This document shows positions 36,611 through 49,677 of a stretch of DNA of 64,000 nucleotides, piece after piece. This DNA is from Atrina japonica. Taxonomy: Eukaryota; Mollusca; Bivalvia; Pterioida; Pinnidae. The translations under genes and the position numbers were made by a program. Below the pieces are notes generated by a model. The model ran no database searches. It saw only the letters and a list, made by a program, of their open reading frames with translations, and was not told where the DNA came from. Location: positions 1 to 64,000 of the forward strand of contig BROG01001137.1 of NCBI GenBank assembly GCA_030159075.1, in the 5' to 3' direction. The stretch's first letter is position 1. Each line of letters starts with the position of its first letter.

Positions 36611-37534
36611 AATACGAACGTTTTAACATGTCGATTTCTATACATACAGGCAAATTCACAATGTGAAAATATTTGGATCTTCCATTGCGATTTTTGTTTA
36701 CAAATCTGTCCTTTACATCGTCTATGCCCGTCCGCGTTGACCCCCTTCCCCTTGTCTGATTGAAAAATGGAAAGACTTTAAATCAAGTATTGATCTGCTG
36801 CAATGTCATGGGTGATATTTCTGTTTTCTCGAGATGTGTTTAAAGTTTTATCGTAATGAGATTTCAATACCTTACTTCGACTCACCTGTATAAATTAATA
36901 CGTGTCAAGAAGTTAAAGGTGTCTCGACAATAAACAGTTAAATAAATATTTCGAAGTCAAATAAGAATATAAAACATTAGATCAATGGATCATTTATCTT
37001 GAAAAACAGCTTGTTCACTGGCTATAAATGACATTATACTGTTGTACTATGTGGACGGTGTCTACTTACGGTTTTATTTCAGCTTTTTCTTTGGTAACGA
37101 TGATACATAACTCCGGAATCCTATTTTAAATCCCTTATGTAATTCGATTTTAACCAAACATCCCTCCCTAAACGTTTAAACAAGTTATTTCAGCTTATAT
37201 TAAATAAATTTTAATGTCTCTGCTTGGTGTCTGATGTTGGCGTACGTATCGGTTTTATTTACTTATTTATCTATGTACGATTTGATTATAAATATACTAT
37301 CTTTGATGCTGATATAATTTTCGTAAATTTTGCCGTTTTTGATGTTTTTTAATTATTCCTATCTTTTGAAATATGAATATATAAAAGTTCAATTTTCTTT
37401 ACCAATTTCACCAATTCTTATCATTGATGATAGTTAATAGTTTTATTATCTTACTTTTTATTTTTCGAACATGACAACAAATTTATACCATTTGAAGACG
37501 TGTCTTTTACTTTTTAAGGTATCTAGAATAGTGT

Positions 37535-37582
<48 letters not shown>
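37535..37582. repeat. (CT)n microsatellite
   Basis: Pure CT run in PHF24 intron 1. Confidence 0.95.
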
Positions 37583-37585
<3 letters not shown>

Positions 37586-37854
37586 CAGACAATTAATTTA
37601 AGTCTAATTTATATAAAATGCCTTACAAGCAAAAGCCATACTAAAATGTTCTTTAGATTTAATCCCCAATTAAATTATTAAAAAATTGTTATACTTCAGT
37701 ATAAGTGAGTATTTTATCCACATTCATTTGTATTTTACATTAGCTGATACTATTCAAAGGTAGATTCCAGAACTTAAATTTATAGGCACAAGTTTTAAGT
37801 AAAATTGAAGAAGGACCAATCAGTAATCAAAACTCAAGTCCATTATAACACGAC

Positions 37855-38060
37855 GAATTAGATGTGCAAATGGTCTCAACATGAAGAACAATTACGAATC
37901 CCAAACGGGATAAGACCAGGTGTCCGGAAGGAGTCAGCGTCTTCTGCTGACATGCCACACCCGTCGCAAATGTTCCATGGAAACCTTTCTAGTTCGATGA
38001 CCGGGTCAAATTCGGTAAAAAGGTCAAGTTTGGTCAAGAGGTCAAGTTATGCACACTATC
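37855..38060 (+). repeat. Dispersed family F, copy in PHF24 intron 1
   Basis: ATTACGAATCCCAAACGGGA, GTCCGGAAGGAGTCAGCG, CATGCCACACCCGTCGC, CCATGGAAACC and AAAAGGTCAAGTTTGGTCAA in the same order as at 90-360. The ORF starting in it is repeat-derived. Confidence 0.8.
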
Positions 38061-38413
38061 ATTTGGAGCAGATATTTAATCGCAGATACAGTATTTACTG
38101 TGAAAAGTCTATTAGTGCACATGTTTTTATTACAAAAAGAGGATTGATAGAACCATCATTAACTGACATGGTCTTCATTTTGGTGTTAAATTTCCCTAAT
38201 ACTGGAATTGTGTATAACATGCGTCTGTGACAATCTATTTACTGACGATATCGATTCGCCTACTCGGTTTAAATTTTGTTCAATTAGAGGTATGGAATGA
38301 TTAAATAGAATTTTGTTTATTGATTTGACATAATTATTGTAATGAAAATATATTACGACGATGGTATTAAAAAATTCAGTGAGTTATATATATATAAATA
38401 CATACATATACAT

Positions 38414-38420
<7 letters not shown>

Positions 38421-38500
<80 letters not shown>
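38421..38500. repeat. (TA)n microsatellite
   Basis: Pure TA run preceded by a CATACATACACACA transition zone. Confidence 0.95.
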
Positions 38501-38504
<4 letters not shown>

Positions 38505-39063
38505 GATGATGATGATGATAACATGATAATATTGAAAACATTTATCTGCATGTATATCTTTTCACAATCACTAAATCAACGGTTTAGAAAGCATGACATA
38601 ATTTGAGAAGACTATAAAAAAATTAAGTAGGTCGTAATACTGAGACGAATATTTCATTATATCAAGTTATTGTCACATAATACAAGTTTGCACCTTAATA
38701 TACAAAAAAATATAGTATCATGCTAGTTAGAAATGACATTGATCTGTACCAATCGTAATAATAAAGAGATTAAAACTTAGGTGTTTTATAATTCAGAGAT
38801 CCAGTTATGATTTTCAGGCAAAGGGTATATCACTTCCAGAAATAAAATTAAAAGGGTAAATAAAAAATCTTAAAGGGTATTTTTAAATATTTAAAGGGTG
38901 TTTCACATAATTATATATAAATTGTCACTATTACAATTTGTAACTTCAATTTCAAATGAGTAATATCACCCCCTGTTCTAAATTCCAAAGCGGATTTTCA
39001 AATTTTTGAAGGGTAAATACCCTCTTACTCCGTTTATCTGGAGCTCTGTTGTATATTTTGAGT

Positions 39064-39565
39064 TGACTGTGGACTCACGGTAGGTGAGACTGGTCGACAG
39101 GGGGATGGCACCTGATCCCACCTCTTGATTTCAAAAGGTCCATGTTTGTCCATTTTTTTACCAGATTTGTATGTATATCCTAGACATCCTAAAGATTTAT
39201 ACTTTGGTATCTGAGATTTTTTATATACATACATGATAACGTGATGATAAGTATATTTAGGATTTATTGGGTTCAAAGTTCAATGACATGACACATATCT
39301 CGTAATTACGTGTTTAAACACGTAGATAAATCATAATAACGAGATATGAATTGTCTTAATAACGAGGTTATGACGAGGATACACTCCTCACTTGACTGTG
39401 GACTCACGGCGGATGTGACCGGTCGACAGGGGATGCTTACTCCTCCATGGCACCTGATCCCACCTCTTGGTTTCCAGAGGTCCGTGTTTGTCCATTTTTA
39501 CCGGATTTGTATCTATGTCCTGGACATTCTATTGATTTACACTTTGGTATCTGAAATTTTTATAT
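39064..39565 (+). repeat. Two dispersed family A copies in direct order
   Basis: 39064-39222 and 39391-39565 each run ACTGTGGACTCACGG, GGTCGACAGG, GGCACCTGATCCCACCTCTT, TTTGGTATCTGAGATTT/TGAAATTT. Between them lies the palindrome ACGTGTTTAAACACGT at 39311-39326. Confidence 0.8.
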
Positions 39566-40257
39566 TATGGAGCTACCAATCGGATGCCAGGTAATTACCG
39601 TCCATGGTTGATGATTTTAACATTGTCACCCATTTTGTTGTCTACATAACGTAATCCTAAAATAACTAAAATATGTATAGCTCAGAACTTAATTTATTAT
39701 TAAAATTTACGAATTATTGATGTATAAATGAAAACATCGGTAAATTTTGGAAATAAACGAATGGAACCTATTGTTTATTTTCAACAATATGAATATCGAA
39801 TCATATTCTGTGATTATATAAGAAGTTTTGACATACACAGTGTATTCATATGATGAATTATTGAATCGCTTTTAACAGAAAATCAATTCGGTACAGCACA
39901 GCTCGGCATCCAGCGTGTTGGGAATGACCTCTTGTTATCAAGCAAACGAATTGACATCTTTTCAAATGGGTAATGTAGTTATAAAGGGAAAAAGATTGAA
40001 AAGATACATATATTTACATTTTCATTTAGGCAACCATGACGAATACAGTGTTATCTACGAATAATCTGGTGTGATTTTTAAGTGTAAAATGTAAAAAAAA
40101 AACGTAATCAACTGTTCTTGATTACTTCTGATCACTTATCTTTATCAATTTATTTATATTGCAAAATCAGGGTGCTGGATTCCGATCCAAGAATCATCCC
40201 ACTTAAAAATTAGAATATGTTCAATATAAATCAGCACATTTCTTATAATATTTTTAA

Positions 40258-40543
40258 GAGCCGGCCTGGCTCAGTCGGTAGCGCGCTCGACTCTGGATCG
40301 TGAGGTCGTGAGTTCGAGTCCCGCCGGCGGCTGGTTAGTTTCCTGTCTTTCGGATGAGACAGTAAAAGCTGGAGGTGCCGTGTCACAGTAGGTGTCGGCA
40401 CGTTAAAGAACCCTCGCTGCTCAATGGCCGTAAGTGCCGAGCATAGGCCAAATTTGAAGCCCTTCACCGGCATTTGGTGACGTCTCCATATGAGTGAAAT
40501 ATTCTTGAGTGGGACGTTAAACAGTAATAAACAAACAAATATA
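40258..40543 (+). mobile_element. tRNA-derived SINE, copy 3
   Basis: Full-length copy with intact A box (GGCTCAGTCGGTAGCGCGCT) and B box (GAGTTCGAGTCCC), ending TTAAACAGTAATAAACAAAC. It is followed at once by a copy of the ACTTTGGTATTATG family. In PHF24 intron 1. Confidence 0.93.
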
Positions 40544-40544
40544 A

Positions 40545-40882
40545 CATTTTTAACCACTAGGTAGTTGCCACTGCTGGTGGATCGTTTGAGTCCCCGAGGG
40601 TATTTCGGTACCAGCTGATAATCTTATACTAAAGTAAGATTTGGCACTGATAACACCATTTAAATTCCAAAGTTGTCTAAAGCTAAGATTGTCAATTTTT
40701 TACAGTGGTTACTCTTAGACGGATTTTGGCTATACTTTTAGATTTATGATTTGGCCTTGTATGATACCACTTTCTCTTTAGAAAATACATAAACATTTTA
40801 AATTGGAGCTCAACTGAGAAAGTCTAATTGACAGAAACGATCGTCTTGAGCATTATAACTTTGGTATTATGTTTATAATATT
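40545..40882 (+). repeat. Dispersed family E, most complete copy
   Basis: Runs ACCACTAGGTAGTTGCCACT, GTCCCCGAGGGTATTTCGGT, ACAGTGGTTACTCTTAGACG, TTGGAGCTCAACTGAG, ACAGAAACGATCGTCTTGAG, CATTATAACTTTGGTATTAT. Sits between a SINE and a TTAA MITE. Confidence 0.8.
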
Positions 40883-40896
40883 TGAATGCGACAAGT

Positions 40897-41225
40897 TTAA
40901 AGGGAATTAGCAGTGTTTGCAAAAACATTTTTTTTTAATATTTAGATTGATGTATAATAACAAAACAGGAGATATACATAGGATGGAAATTGTTATTTTC
41001 AAAGATATTTTTAAAAATAATGTCAGGTCTAGCTTTGAATGCATATATAAAAGGTTGAATTAGTCAAGTGCAAATGAAAAAGTGCCGAAGCTGGGTTTCA
41101 TAAACAATTTCATAAAATATATTGGAATTTGAGAATTTTTATGCCTGTGTCTATTTCTTTTTGTTTTGTATCTAAGTAGTAATAAAGGAAACGTTTTGGA
41201 GGAAACGCAGCTAATGCCCCTTTAA
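40897..41225. mobile_element. TTAA-ended MITE, copy 2
   Basis: TTAAAGGGAATTAGCAGTG at the left and CAGCTAATGCCCCTTTAA at the right, with the same interior as copy 1 (GTCAGGTCTAGC, TTTATGCCTGTGTCTAT). Confidence 0.8.
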
Positions 41226-41566
41226 GGTTTATCGTAACATATTGACAGTTTATTAAAAATCTATTTATCTAAACTGAAGTTCTATTTAATGTTCATAGTC
41301 AAGATATATTTAATTTGTGCATTTGTATTTAAATTGTACAGCTTGTAAGAAACTTCAAGAGCAACGAATCACGTAGTGAGACTGATCTGTCGTTAGTTGT
41401 GATTGATGGTAATTGATCTTATTTTTAAATGGAAATGAGATATAGTAAATCAACCTTATGGAAACTCCTTATGAATGTCTGCTTAGCCTGTCCACTTTCG
41501 CCATATTAGACAAAAGGTAGATTTTCATTTTAATTAACCATATGCGTACTTTCGTTATGACGAGCG

Positions 41567-41853
41567 AGTCGGTCTGGCTCAGTTGGTAGCGTGCTCGACT
41601 CTGGATCGTGAGGTCGTGAGTTCGAGTCCTGCCGGCGACAGGTTGGTTTCCTGTCTTTCGGATGAGACAGTAAAAACTGGCGGTCCCGTGTCACAGTAGG
41701 TATCGGCACTTTAAAGAACCCTCACTGCTCAATGGCCGTAAGTGCCGAGCATAGGCCAAAATTTGAAGCCCTTCACCGGCATTTGGTGACGTCTCCATAT
41801 GAGTGAAATATTCTTGAGTGGACTTTAAACAACAATAAACAAACAAACATAAT
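41567..41853 (+). mobile_element. tRNA-derived SINE, copy 4
   Basis: Full-length, with GGCTCAGTTGGTAGCGTGCT and GTGAGTTCGAGTCC boxes and the tail TTTAAACAACAATAAACAAA. Very similar to copies 2 and 3, so the family has probably been active fairly recently. Confidence 0.93.
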
Positions 41854-42701
41854 CGTTATGACGAGAAAAGGTGATCTAATCAATTTTATTTACATAAAGT
41901 GTATTTTTCGGGAATTGATCCGTTTAAATATTTAATTGGGCACATTCATTATTGCTTTTGTCGATTTATAATGACTATTAGAAGCATATTATATTGGTCG
42001 ACTTTTCAAAACATTTGTCCGTTGATGGAAATTGCATAAAAGAGAACGATCGTTATAGCAAGTTGTAATGTTCAATAGATCCTTATTTCCAGACTTGCCA
42101 ATGGCGCCTTTCCAAAAATTTCATTTAAAATGACAGCAAAACCAGGAACACTCCAAATTTTTCCTTTTACATTAGCTAAAATCACATTAATCTAACTGAT
42201 TTACGCATAATGTCCGCAACATGCTATTTGGGTATTTCCACATGTGATTGAGATTATAAACAGCTTGTTATATAAAGTTTTAATTATATATAACCAGACA
42301 GGGACACAAAACAAACAAACTCATGTTTGGGTATGATTAAACTGGCATGGCCAATACAATAAATTTCTAATAGTTCTGGCAACAAAATCTTTATACAGAG
42401 GGAAGTCGGTGATATGCGTACGATATGAGAATCTTGAATATAAAATGCTCATTATTGACATATTATCAATTAACGATAATCACCAGGGATATGCTGATTA
42501 CCAAAATCTAAATGAACATTTCTATTTTTATCTTAAATCAACGATAACTGAACTGTATAGTATAGATCTCGTTAGGTTTTGAACATACAGGTTCTTTCAA
42601 GAGACATCATGTTAAGCTTCTTCCCAAACTATCCATCATTTATATATTGCATAAACTGCTGATGCACTCGATATCGAATATCGGGAAGCATGATGTACAG
42701 G

Positions 42702-43219
42702 GTGCACATGTTAGCCTGTTTATCCTTTTGCAGCATTCGTGCACCTGTTAGCCTGTTTATCCGTTTGCAGCATTCGTGCACCTGTTAGCCTGTTTATTCT
42801 TTTGCAGCATTCGTGCACCTGTTAGCCTGTTTATCCGTTTGCAGCATTCGTGCACCTGTTAGCCTGTTTATTCTTTTGCAGCATTCGTGCACCTGTTAGC
42901 CTGTTTATCCTTTTGCAGCATTCGTGCACCTGTTAGCATGTTTATCCGTTTGCAGCATTCGTGCACCTGTTGGCCTGTTTATACTTTTGCAGCATTCGTG
43001 CACATGTTAGCCTGTTTATCCTTTTGCAGCATTCGTGCACCTGTTAGCATGTTTATCCGTTTGCAGCATTCGTGCACCTGTTAGCCTGTTTATACTTTTG
43101 CAGCATTCGTGCACATGTTAGCCTGTTTATCCTTTTGCAGCATTCGTGCACCTGTTAGCATGTTTATCCGTTTGCAGCATTCGTGCACCTGTTAGCCTGT
43201 TTATCCTTTTGCAGCATTC
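42702..43219. repeat. 37-bp minisatellite, 14 copies
   Basis: Unit GTGCACCTGTTAGCCTGTTT + ATCCGTTTGCAGCATTC, exactly 37 bp, 14 times. Copies 7-9, 10-12 and the start of the next set share the same variant order, giving a 111-bp higher-order unit. The 65-residue ORF inside (42887-43084) is a periodicity artefact. Confidence 0.95.
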
Positions 43220-43426
43220 GAGTTTCCATCAAACATCTTGAGCATTTACTCAGATGTTGAGCTTTGGTATGTTGCTTTCTATAAATTTGATCTATTGACT
43301 TTTCCCATAATGGTCAACACACACAACCATATTTGTCTTTGCTATTTGTTATTGGGCTTTGATATATCCATGAATGACGTAACTCTGAGGAGCGAAGAGT
43401 TTGTCAAATGTATCTTGTTGACTGTT

Positions 43427-43551
<125 letters not shown>

Positions 43552-43884
43552 CGAAATATTTACTAATATATAATATTCGAAATAACATTTTTAAGACATA
43601 ATATAGAATCAAGTTCCTGTAAACATTTTTCTTTTAGTTGAAGAACCGTAGTATAGATAATTTTCAAACGAGTTTCAATATCATTGATTGTTGTTAACGT
43701 CTTTTAAGATAATTACTTATACTTCAGTTGTAATAATACCTAGCAACAACCACAATCAAACAGGTAACCTGCATGTTAAATGATGCAAGGTCGATGTTTC
43801 TTACATTTTTCAAGAGGTCGCGACACAATTATATATATAATATATATAAAATCCTCAGATATCAAAGTATAAATTTGTAAAATG

Positions 43885-44225
43885 TCCACAAATTATTGAC
43901 ACAGGGATATCGAAAACCGCGTTTGATGTCAACGTTCCGCAAGTTTTACGGTCGGTATAATAGTCTTGTTAGCGATTACTCTGTTTCACTAAGTGAATTG
44001 TTGCGTTGCCTGTTCGATAGCGGTTGTTGAGACGTTTGTACCAGTTGTGACGAAGACGTATTTCATTGGGATTTGATTGGTCAACAAGGGATGCTTACTC
44101 CCCCTTCATAGCACCCGATCCCACCTCTTGATTCCCAGAGATTCGTGTTTTTCCAATTTTTACCAGATTCGTATCTATACCCTGGACATCCTAAAGATTT
44201 ATATTTTGTATCTGAGATTTCTTAT
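43885..44225 (+). repeat. Longer family A copy
   Basis: Begins ATCGAAAACCGCGTTTGATG, TTTTACGGTCGGTATAATAG, GCGATTACTCTGTTTCACT, then the GATGCTTACTCCCCCTTCAT to TTTTGTATCTGAGATTTC core. This shows the family is at least 330 bp long. Confidence 0.8.
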
Positions 44226-46157
44226 ATTGTTGTTACCTTTGTTGCTGTTTTTTTTATATTGAGACGATGGTATTATGCAGCATTCCCATTTATCGAGTGA
44301 TATTTCTACACCTTGTGGTTTTGAAACCGGGAAAACAGGTGGTCTCGTCCAGGGTTATATTGTAACCAGGTTTTCTCCCCTACCATTAAAAACTAAACGT
44401 CATCATATGACTGAGAATTTTTTGAGTGCTGAGTTAAACAACATTAAAATTCAAATACAAATTGAAAGTCTGAAGTTTGATAACGCTATGATTCTACTCC
44501 TGATATAATAGTCGATAACTGAATTACTCCCAGGTCATAATATGTTCAATTGTATGTATGCTGGAATTTGTATAGATAGCTTTTTCATCTGAAATTGCTC
44601 ATAATACAAATGTATATAATATCATATGACATTTTGTATTTCTTTGAATTACGTGAAATATGAATCATAAATGATATGAAACAAAATAAAACCTGAATTG
44701 ATTATAATACGTGAAGATTTTGTGGGCATGTGATTGGATATTCATGCCGAATGTGACCAATCCATAGTCACTTTCCATTTCAGTTATCTCAATTCTTATT
44801 TTTACTAATGATTCGCCATTGTAATTTAATTGTTTGTCTCCTACCGGTGAAATATATTAACTATATGTTTTGTCAGCATTCGCCCGTCTGTCAGTATGTC
44901 CTGTTACGTATTGCGAAATGAAAGTAGAACAAAGAATTATGAATGGTATTGCCATGCTGGGTCTGTTTTGCTCAGTGTTGTAATTAAAGGTTTTGAGGTT
45001 TTGATAGTGGTAGAAGACATTGTGTTGATGCATCAGTTTAACTCTCAGAATGCTTGTTTTTGTATTCTGGCTTGCATTTTTCGATGTTATAAACCCCGTG
45101 GTATCTTCCATTTCAGAAATGTTTTTAAAATCGTTGTAGGAAGAGAGATGACGTCACAGTGTAACAGCCAGGGTGAGGACAAAAGCTATTTTTGGCCCGT
45201 GTGCTTATATATCTAAAATGATTTACATAATTAGCTAGGCTATATAAATATATAATCAAAGTAGCAATAAAAGCGATGACACCGTTTCAAGGGCATAACG
45301 TGGTCCAAAATCAATTACTGACGACAGATATTTATTGACAAAGCCATTATAGGAAGTTATCATTAAAGAACATGATTCAATGAACGGTTAGTTAGCCTAC
45401 GTAAATTGCGTGTTGCATTCAAAATAAAGAACGTACAAAAGCTCCTGTGTCGATAAAATAGAACGTAATCTATCAGAGAACAAGATTAATTTACTTCGAT
45501 TCAATTATAAGTGTCCCGTTCGGTTTTTAGTAGCACCAGGTGAAAAACTGCTATTCTTGTCTGTACAGGTTTAGCATCTTGATGTCATTTTTGATAGTAA
45601 TTAATTTACGAAAAGACAAATGAAGCATTAAAACGCGCCAGCACATATTGTTATCTTTAAATGTGATAACTATTATAGTCGGACCGAAGTTATCAGTGTC
45701 ATTAGTTGTCATTACAAAATTTCAATTTCAACAGGCTACAAATTTAACATTTTTCTATAAAAAGGAACACCTGTCTGAGCTTGTGAAATTGATTAACAGA
45801 AAACTTAGCCTTAGAAAGGGAGTTTGGTGCAAATTCGTTTATTGATATGACCAAAGTGTAAAACTATTTCCTGAATTATTCAGATAGATGTTTTGCTACC
45901 ACGTAGATGCAAAGCCTTTTTAAGTAACTGAAGTCGAAGATCGGGGTTGTATATTCTACCTGATCCGTCGCTTTGTCAGTTTACCCGGATGTGTCTATAG
46001 AACATTTTATCCTTTTAATTCATATATCTTGAGTTTTTTTCTTTCCAGATTTATATTGTATTATATGAATAAGAATTAAGATGGCCAACATTCTCGAAAA
46101 TATGGCCGAGTTATGGATTTTATTTGAATGTCTTAGGACATGCTGTTATCAAAGCAC

Positions 46158-46204
<47 letters not shown>

Positions 46205-46206
46205 AA
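46158..46206. repeat. (GAT)n trinucleotide run
   Basis: About 16 GAT units, non-coding, in PHF24 intron 1. Confidence 0.9.
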
Positions 46207-46369
46207 TGATGACGTCGACGATGATGTTTAATGCATTTACGTTAGAAATATACATACATCGACAAGCAAAGTAAAGTTCCAATTATCATACTTAGGACTA
46301 GCTAAGTTAGATAGTGGTAAATTGGCTATATTATGTTTTCATTTACTTCACTGTAATAATTATGTTATA

Positions 46370-46538
46370 CAGTAAACCTTGTATTTAAAGACCCCCTTCG
46401 GGACACAAAACCAGTCTGTATAGTAGGTCTTTATATAAAGGTGATTTGTACACAAATGGCACTGTTGGGGACAATATAAACGGTCTTTGTGACTAGGTGG
46501 TCTTTATACACAGGTGGTCGCTAGAGCAGGTTTAACTG
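46370..46538. mobile_element. TA-flanked pogo/Tigger-like MITE, copy 5
   Basis: TA/CAGTAAACCTTGTATTTAAA and GAGCAGGTTTAACTG/TA, 169 bp. It lies 42 bp upstream of the PHD-finger exon of PHF24. Confidence 0.8.
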
Positions 46539-46580
46539 TATATCAATAACATTGAACTCACTTCCGTTGTTTATTTCCAG

Positions 46581-46766
46581 GTTGAACCCGATGAACTTTG
46601 TCATGTGTGCAGTGTATATACAGGTCGGGAGACATACCCGTGTCGAATATGTTATAAAGTATACCATGAGAGTTGTCTCCGTAAATTAGGCCAGTGCAAT
46701 GATCCAGCATCATCCGTGCTACTTAAAAGAGCTCTGAAACCTGTAGGATGGAGTTGTCAGGATTGT
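46581..46766 (+). CDS. PHF24: PHF24/GINIP-like protein, coding exon 2: PHD finger (residues 113-174)
   Basis: The acceptor is ttatttccag and the donor is TGT before gtacgt; the exon is 62 whole codons, phase 0 at both ends. It encodes nearly the whole PHD-type zinc finger. The eight ligands are visible: C119-x2-C122, C133-x2-C136, H141-x2-C144 and C171-x2-C174. Between them lie CRICYKVYHESCLRKLG and the VGWSCQDC ending that is characteristic of the PHF24 finger (W two residues before the last Cys pair). PHD fingers usually read histone tails, but in PHF24/GINIP the protein is cytoplasmic or membrane-associated and the finger is thought to be part of the Galpha-i binding unit, so a chromatin role should not be assumed. 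Confidence 0.93.
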
Positions 46767-47539
46767 GTACGTTTTAAAATTATATTTTGGACATGTATCA
46801 TTGTCATATCGTGACTTCAGGCCCGTAGCAACGGGATTCATATTTGGGGCTACAGAACAGGACAGTATTCCATTACCTTACTGCAGACGACACGAAACCA
46901 TTTGAGTGTAATAACACTACGATATAAACCATACACTGTCAAATTATTGAGGGACAGAAACCCCAACCCCCGCTTCTGAGGGCCTACTCAGTAGAAAGTA
47001 AAAATACCTCCTCAGGCAACTAGATATCAGAAATTTTCTGAAGGAGTGCATTGCCTAAACCTATATACTCGCTTATAACTTATTTCAAGGGACCTTCTCT
47101 TTCAATTCGTTATATGGACAGTTTGTTATATATTTATAGCGAAGTGGGCTGAGGGGTTACAATACAATTCGTTAAGAAAAACATCGCTCTAAATTAATGC
47201 TGAACAGGAATTTTCCGAGGAAGTAAAAAAAAACAGAAACGTTTCGCTTCTTTTTATTTACACAACGTGTTTAATCAGAGAGTAGACCACCTACTTATGC
47301 TCAGCGAAAAAATAAAGAATATTGACTTATGTTTTAACGACATTGATCACTTCGTTATAATACTATAAAATACATTGGTTGGGGCGTGAAGGGACATAGA
47401 AATTGGTTTGTTAAAGACAAAAATTCGTTATACAAAATGCGTTATAAAATTGTATTTCAACTAAGAATATATAGAGGTGATTATTTATTGATTCGTTATG
47501 TATGCAAATTCGTACAAACCGAGTTAGTTATATTCATGT

Positions 47540-47561
47540 TATATATATATATATATATATT

Positions 47562-47618
<57 letters not shown>
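47540..47618. repeat. Compound (TA)n(CT)n microsatellite
   Basis: TA run, CCCCC, then CT run, in PHF24 intron 2, about 245 bp before exon 3. Confidence 0.95.
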
Positions 47619-47623
<5 letters not shown>

Positions 47624-47863
47624 TGTCTCTTGGTTCAAGATCAATTTTCATATTCCATTTCTGCTCGATACTACAAAGTTCGTAAGTGATATTGCAACAA
47701 TAATTTGATTTATAGTGTAAATGCATAGTTTGCGATATGTATCTTGAAAAAAGATACATTTCATTTACAAAAAATCGATATTTTGTACTCCTATTAATTA
47801 TAAGTCATGTTCTTTTATTTGCTTCAGTACTATTTATTTTCGATTTGTTTTGTAAACTTACAG

Positions 47864-47942
47864 GATGATTTGAGCAATTTACTGACAGAAGAAGAGATAT
47901 TTACATTATACGAAGCTTTAGACAAACACAATGTTACTCAAG
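47864..47942 (+). CDS. PHF24: PHF24/GINIP-like protein, coding exon 3 (residues 175-200)
   Basis: A 79-bp exon between acceptor gtaaacttacag and donor CAAG before gtaagt; starts in phase 0 and ends in phase 1. It encodes DDLSNLLTEEEIFTLYEALD and six further residues. The LLTEEE helix directly after the PHD finger matches the equivalent vertebrate segment and starts the EF-hand-like region. A CA/TA microsatellite lies 61 bp beyond the donor. Confidence 0.9.
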
Positions 47943-48003
47943 GTAAGTCTGGCCACAAGAGCATATTACAGAGTACATATATCACATGGAATCACACATG
48001 CAA

Positions 48004-48092
<89 letters not shown>
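48004..48092. repeat. Compound (CA)n(TA)n microsatellite
   Basis: CA to about 48025, then TA; 61 bp after the exon 3 donor of PHF24. Confidence 0.95.
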
Positions 48093-48095
<3 letters not shown>

Positions 48096-49619
48096 GAATG
48101 CGCACTCATAAAACAGATTCTTATTGCGCGTTATTTATTTTGATGCGATTACCATAGATATCAATTATTTCGTTTGTGTTGATAAGAATTAGAATCTTAG
48201 AATAGTCGCTTGCCCAGGCTGTAGTTACTTTCTGATATAAACATTTATTAGAAACGAAAGAACTGAGTCATATATCTTGAGCCAGCCAAAATAATAATTT
48301 CTTAATCACACAAGTAATGTTGATTCTGTGTGAGTTTTGTTTTTTTTGTATTTGTTTTTGGGGATTTATTTTTTTTAATTCATTCAAAAAGAAATTAAAA
48401 TTAAAATTACCTTACTGTTGTCATGTAATTCTGACATCAAAATGTTGAGAAATCTTTGTAAAAGATTGGTTAAAATCTTCTTTTGTTACGTCCAGTCAAT
48501 ATCTGTTCGCTTGTATATTATTTTTATGGTTCAGCAGCGCTACCGTTAGGTGAATTTCCGCAAATTTTGAGCGGTGCTACGGACTCATATCGATGTAGTG
48601 AGGCAATTTTAAAGCGGCATGCCTACCTTGACATTGGATCTTGACCTTGGTTTTTTGTCTCGTTCGAATGATCCATGACTTTCTATTCCTATGCCGAGTT
48701 CTTATAGACGGGACATTTACTTCCTGCTTGTAAGAAGTCTAAAATATATCCCGTACCAGTACCTGCCATTGTTGATATTTTTCATTAAAAAGTAGAAGTT
48801 TATAACTGTAAAAAACGACAGTTTATGAAATTTTGTAAAGGCAAAGAACTTCAATAGACAAATGAACAATACATTGATGGTAAGCTTTTATGGAAAAGCA
48901 CATTGTGTTTTTGAAGTCGATAATTATTGCTATAACACGTAGATATATTCCTCGGAATAAACTGATGTGCCACTATCAATAAATCACAGCCAAAAGTCTA
49001 AAACTTATGTTTCTTTTCGTCGCGACGTAATATTCAATATAAGAAGAATTAAGAGTAATATATTTCTGTTTGTCACGTTAAACATTTGTGTTCATACATT
49101 TTTTTTTCTTGTGCACGGTAAATGCATGGGTTAATATTTAATTAACGACAATTGCACAAAGAATAAATGTCTTTGGGGAAAAACGAGCGAAAATCTTGCA
49201 CTTGATATCGGTAATTGTTCCGTTTATTTTATTGAACCGCGATTTCATACCAAAATGAAAGACAGTGTCTGTGATAGCTGATTACATACAGACAGTTTAT
49301 ACATAGCATGGTGATAGTTAGATATTCGTATCACACATTTAAAACACAGAACTCGAATATTCAAATTTCTTTTTGACAATTGAGGTTCATATGTAATTTT
49401 GAGTATGGCGTCTTTCAGAAAACTGTCGGCATTCCTTTGGACACAAATTGTGTCCCTCTGTTAACCGCCCTCCCTGTTCCTTTATTCACATTTTAGTCAA
49501 AACGTCGCAAATCAGAAGAAGAAAGCTCGCTGTGTCCTTAAATACGGCATTTACTTATATCAAATATGCAAGCTATAATGACGGTAATATAGTTATGGTT
49601 GCAGTACGTCAGTCTTCTA

Positions 49620-49625
<6 letters not shown>

Positions 49626-49675
<50 letters not shown>
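49626..49675. repeat. (CA)n microsatellite
   Basis: Pure CA run in PHF24 intron 3. Confidence 0.95.

Positions 49676-49677
<2 letters not shown>

Noticed and set aside
40258..40330. Genuine tRNA gene
   Set aside because: The A and B boxes are good, but the segment continues into the shared SINE body and repeats elsewhere.
42887..43084. Cys-rich 65-residue ORF that resembles a small secreted peptide
   Set aside because: Lies wholly in the 37-bp minisatellite; periodic and open in several frames.
44896..45216. 106-residue ORF, partly Cys-rich
   Set aside because: No splice support and not compatible with PHF24 phases; composition fits random AT-rich sequence.
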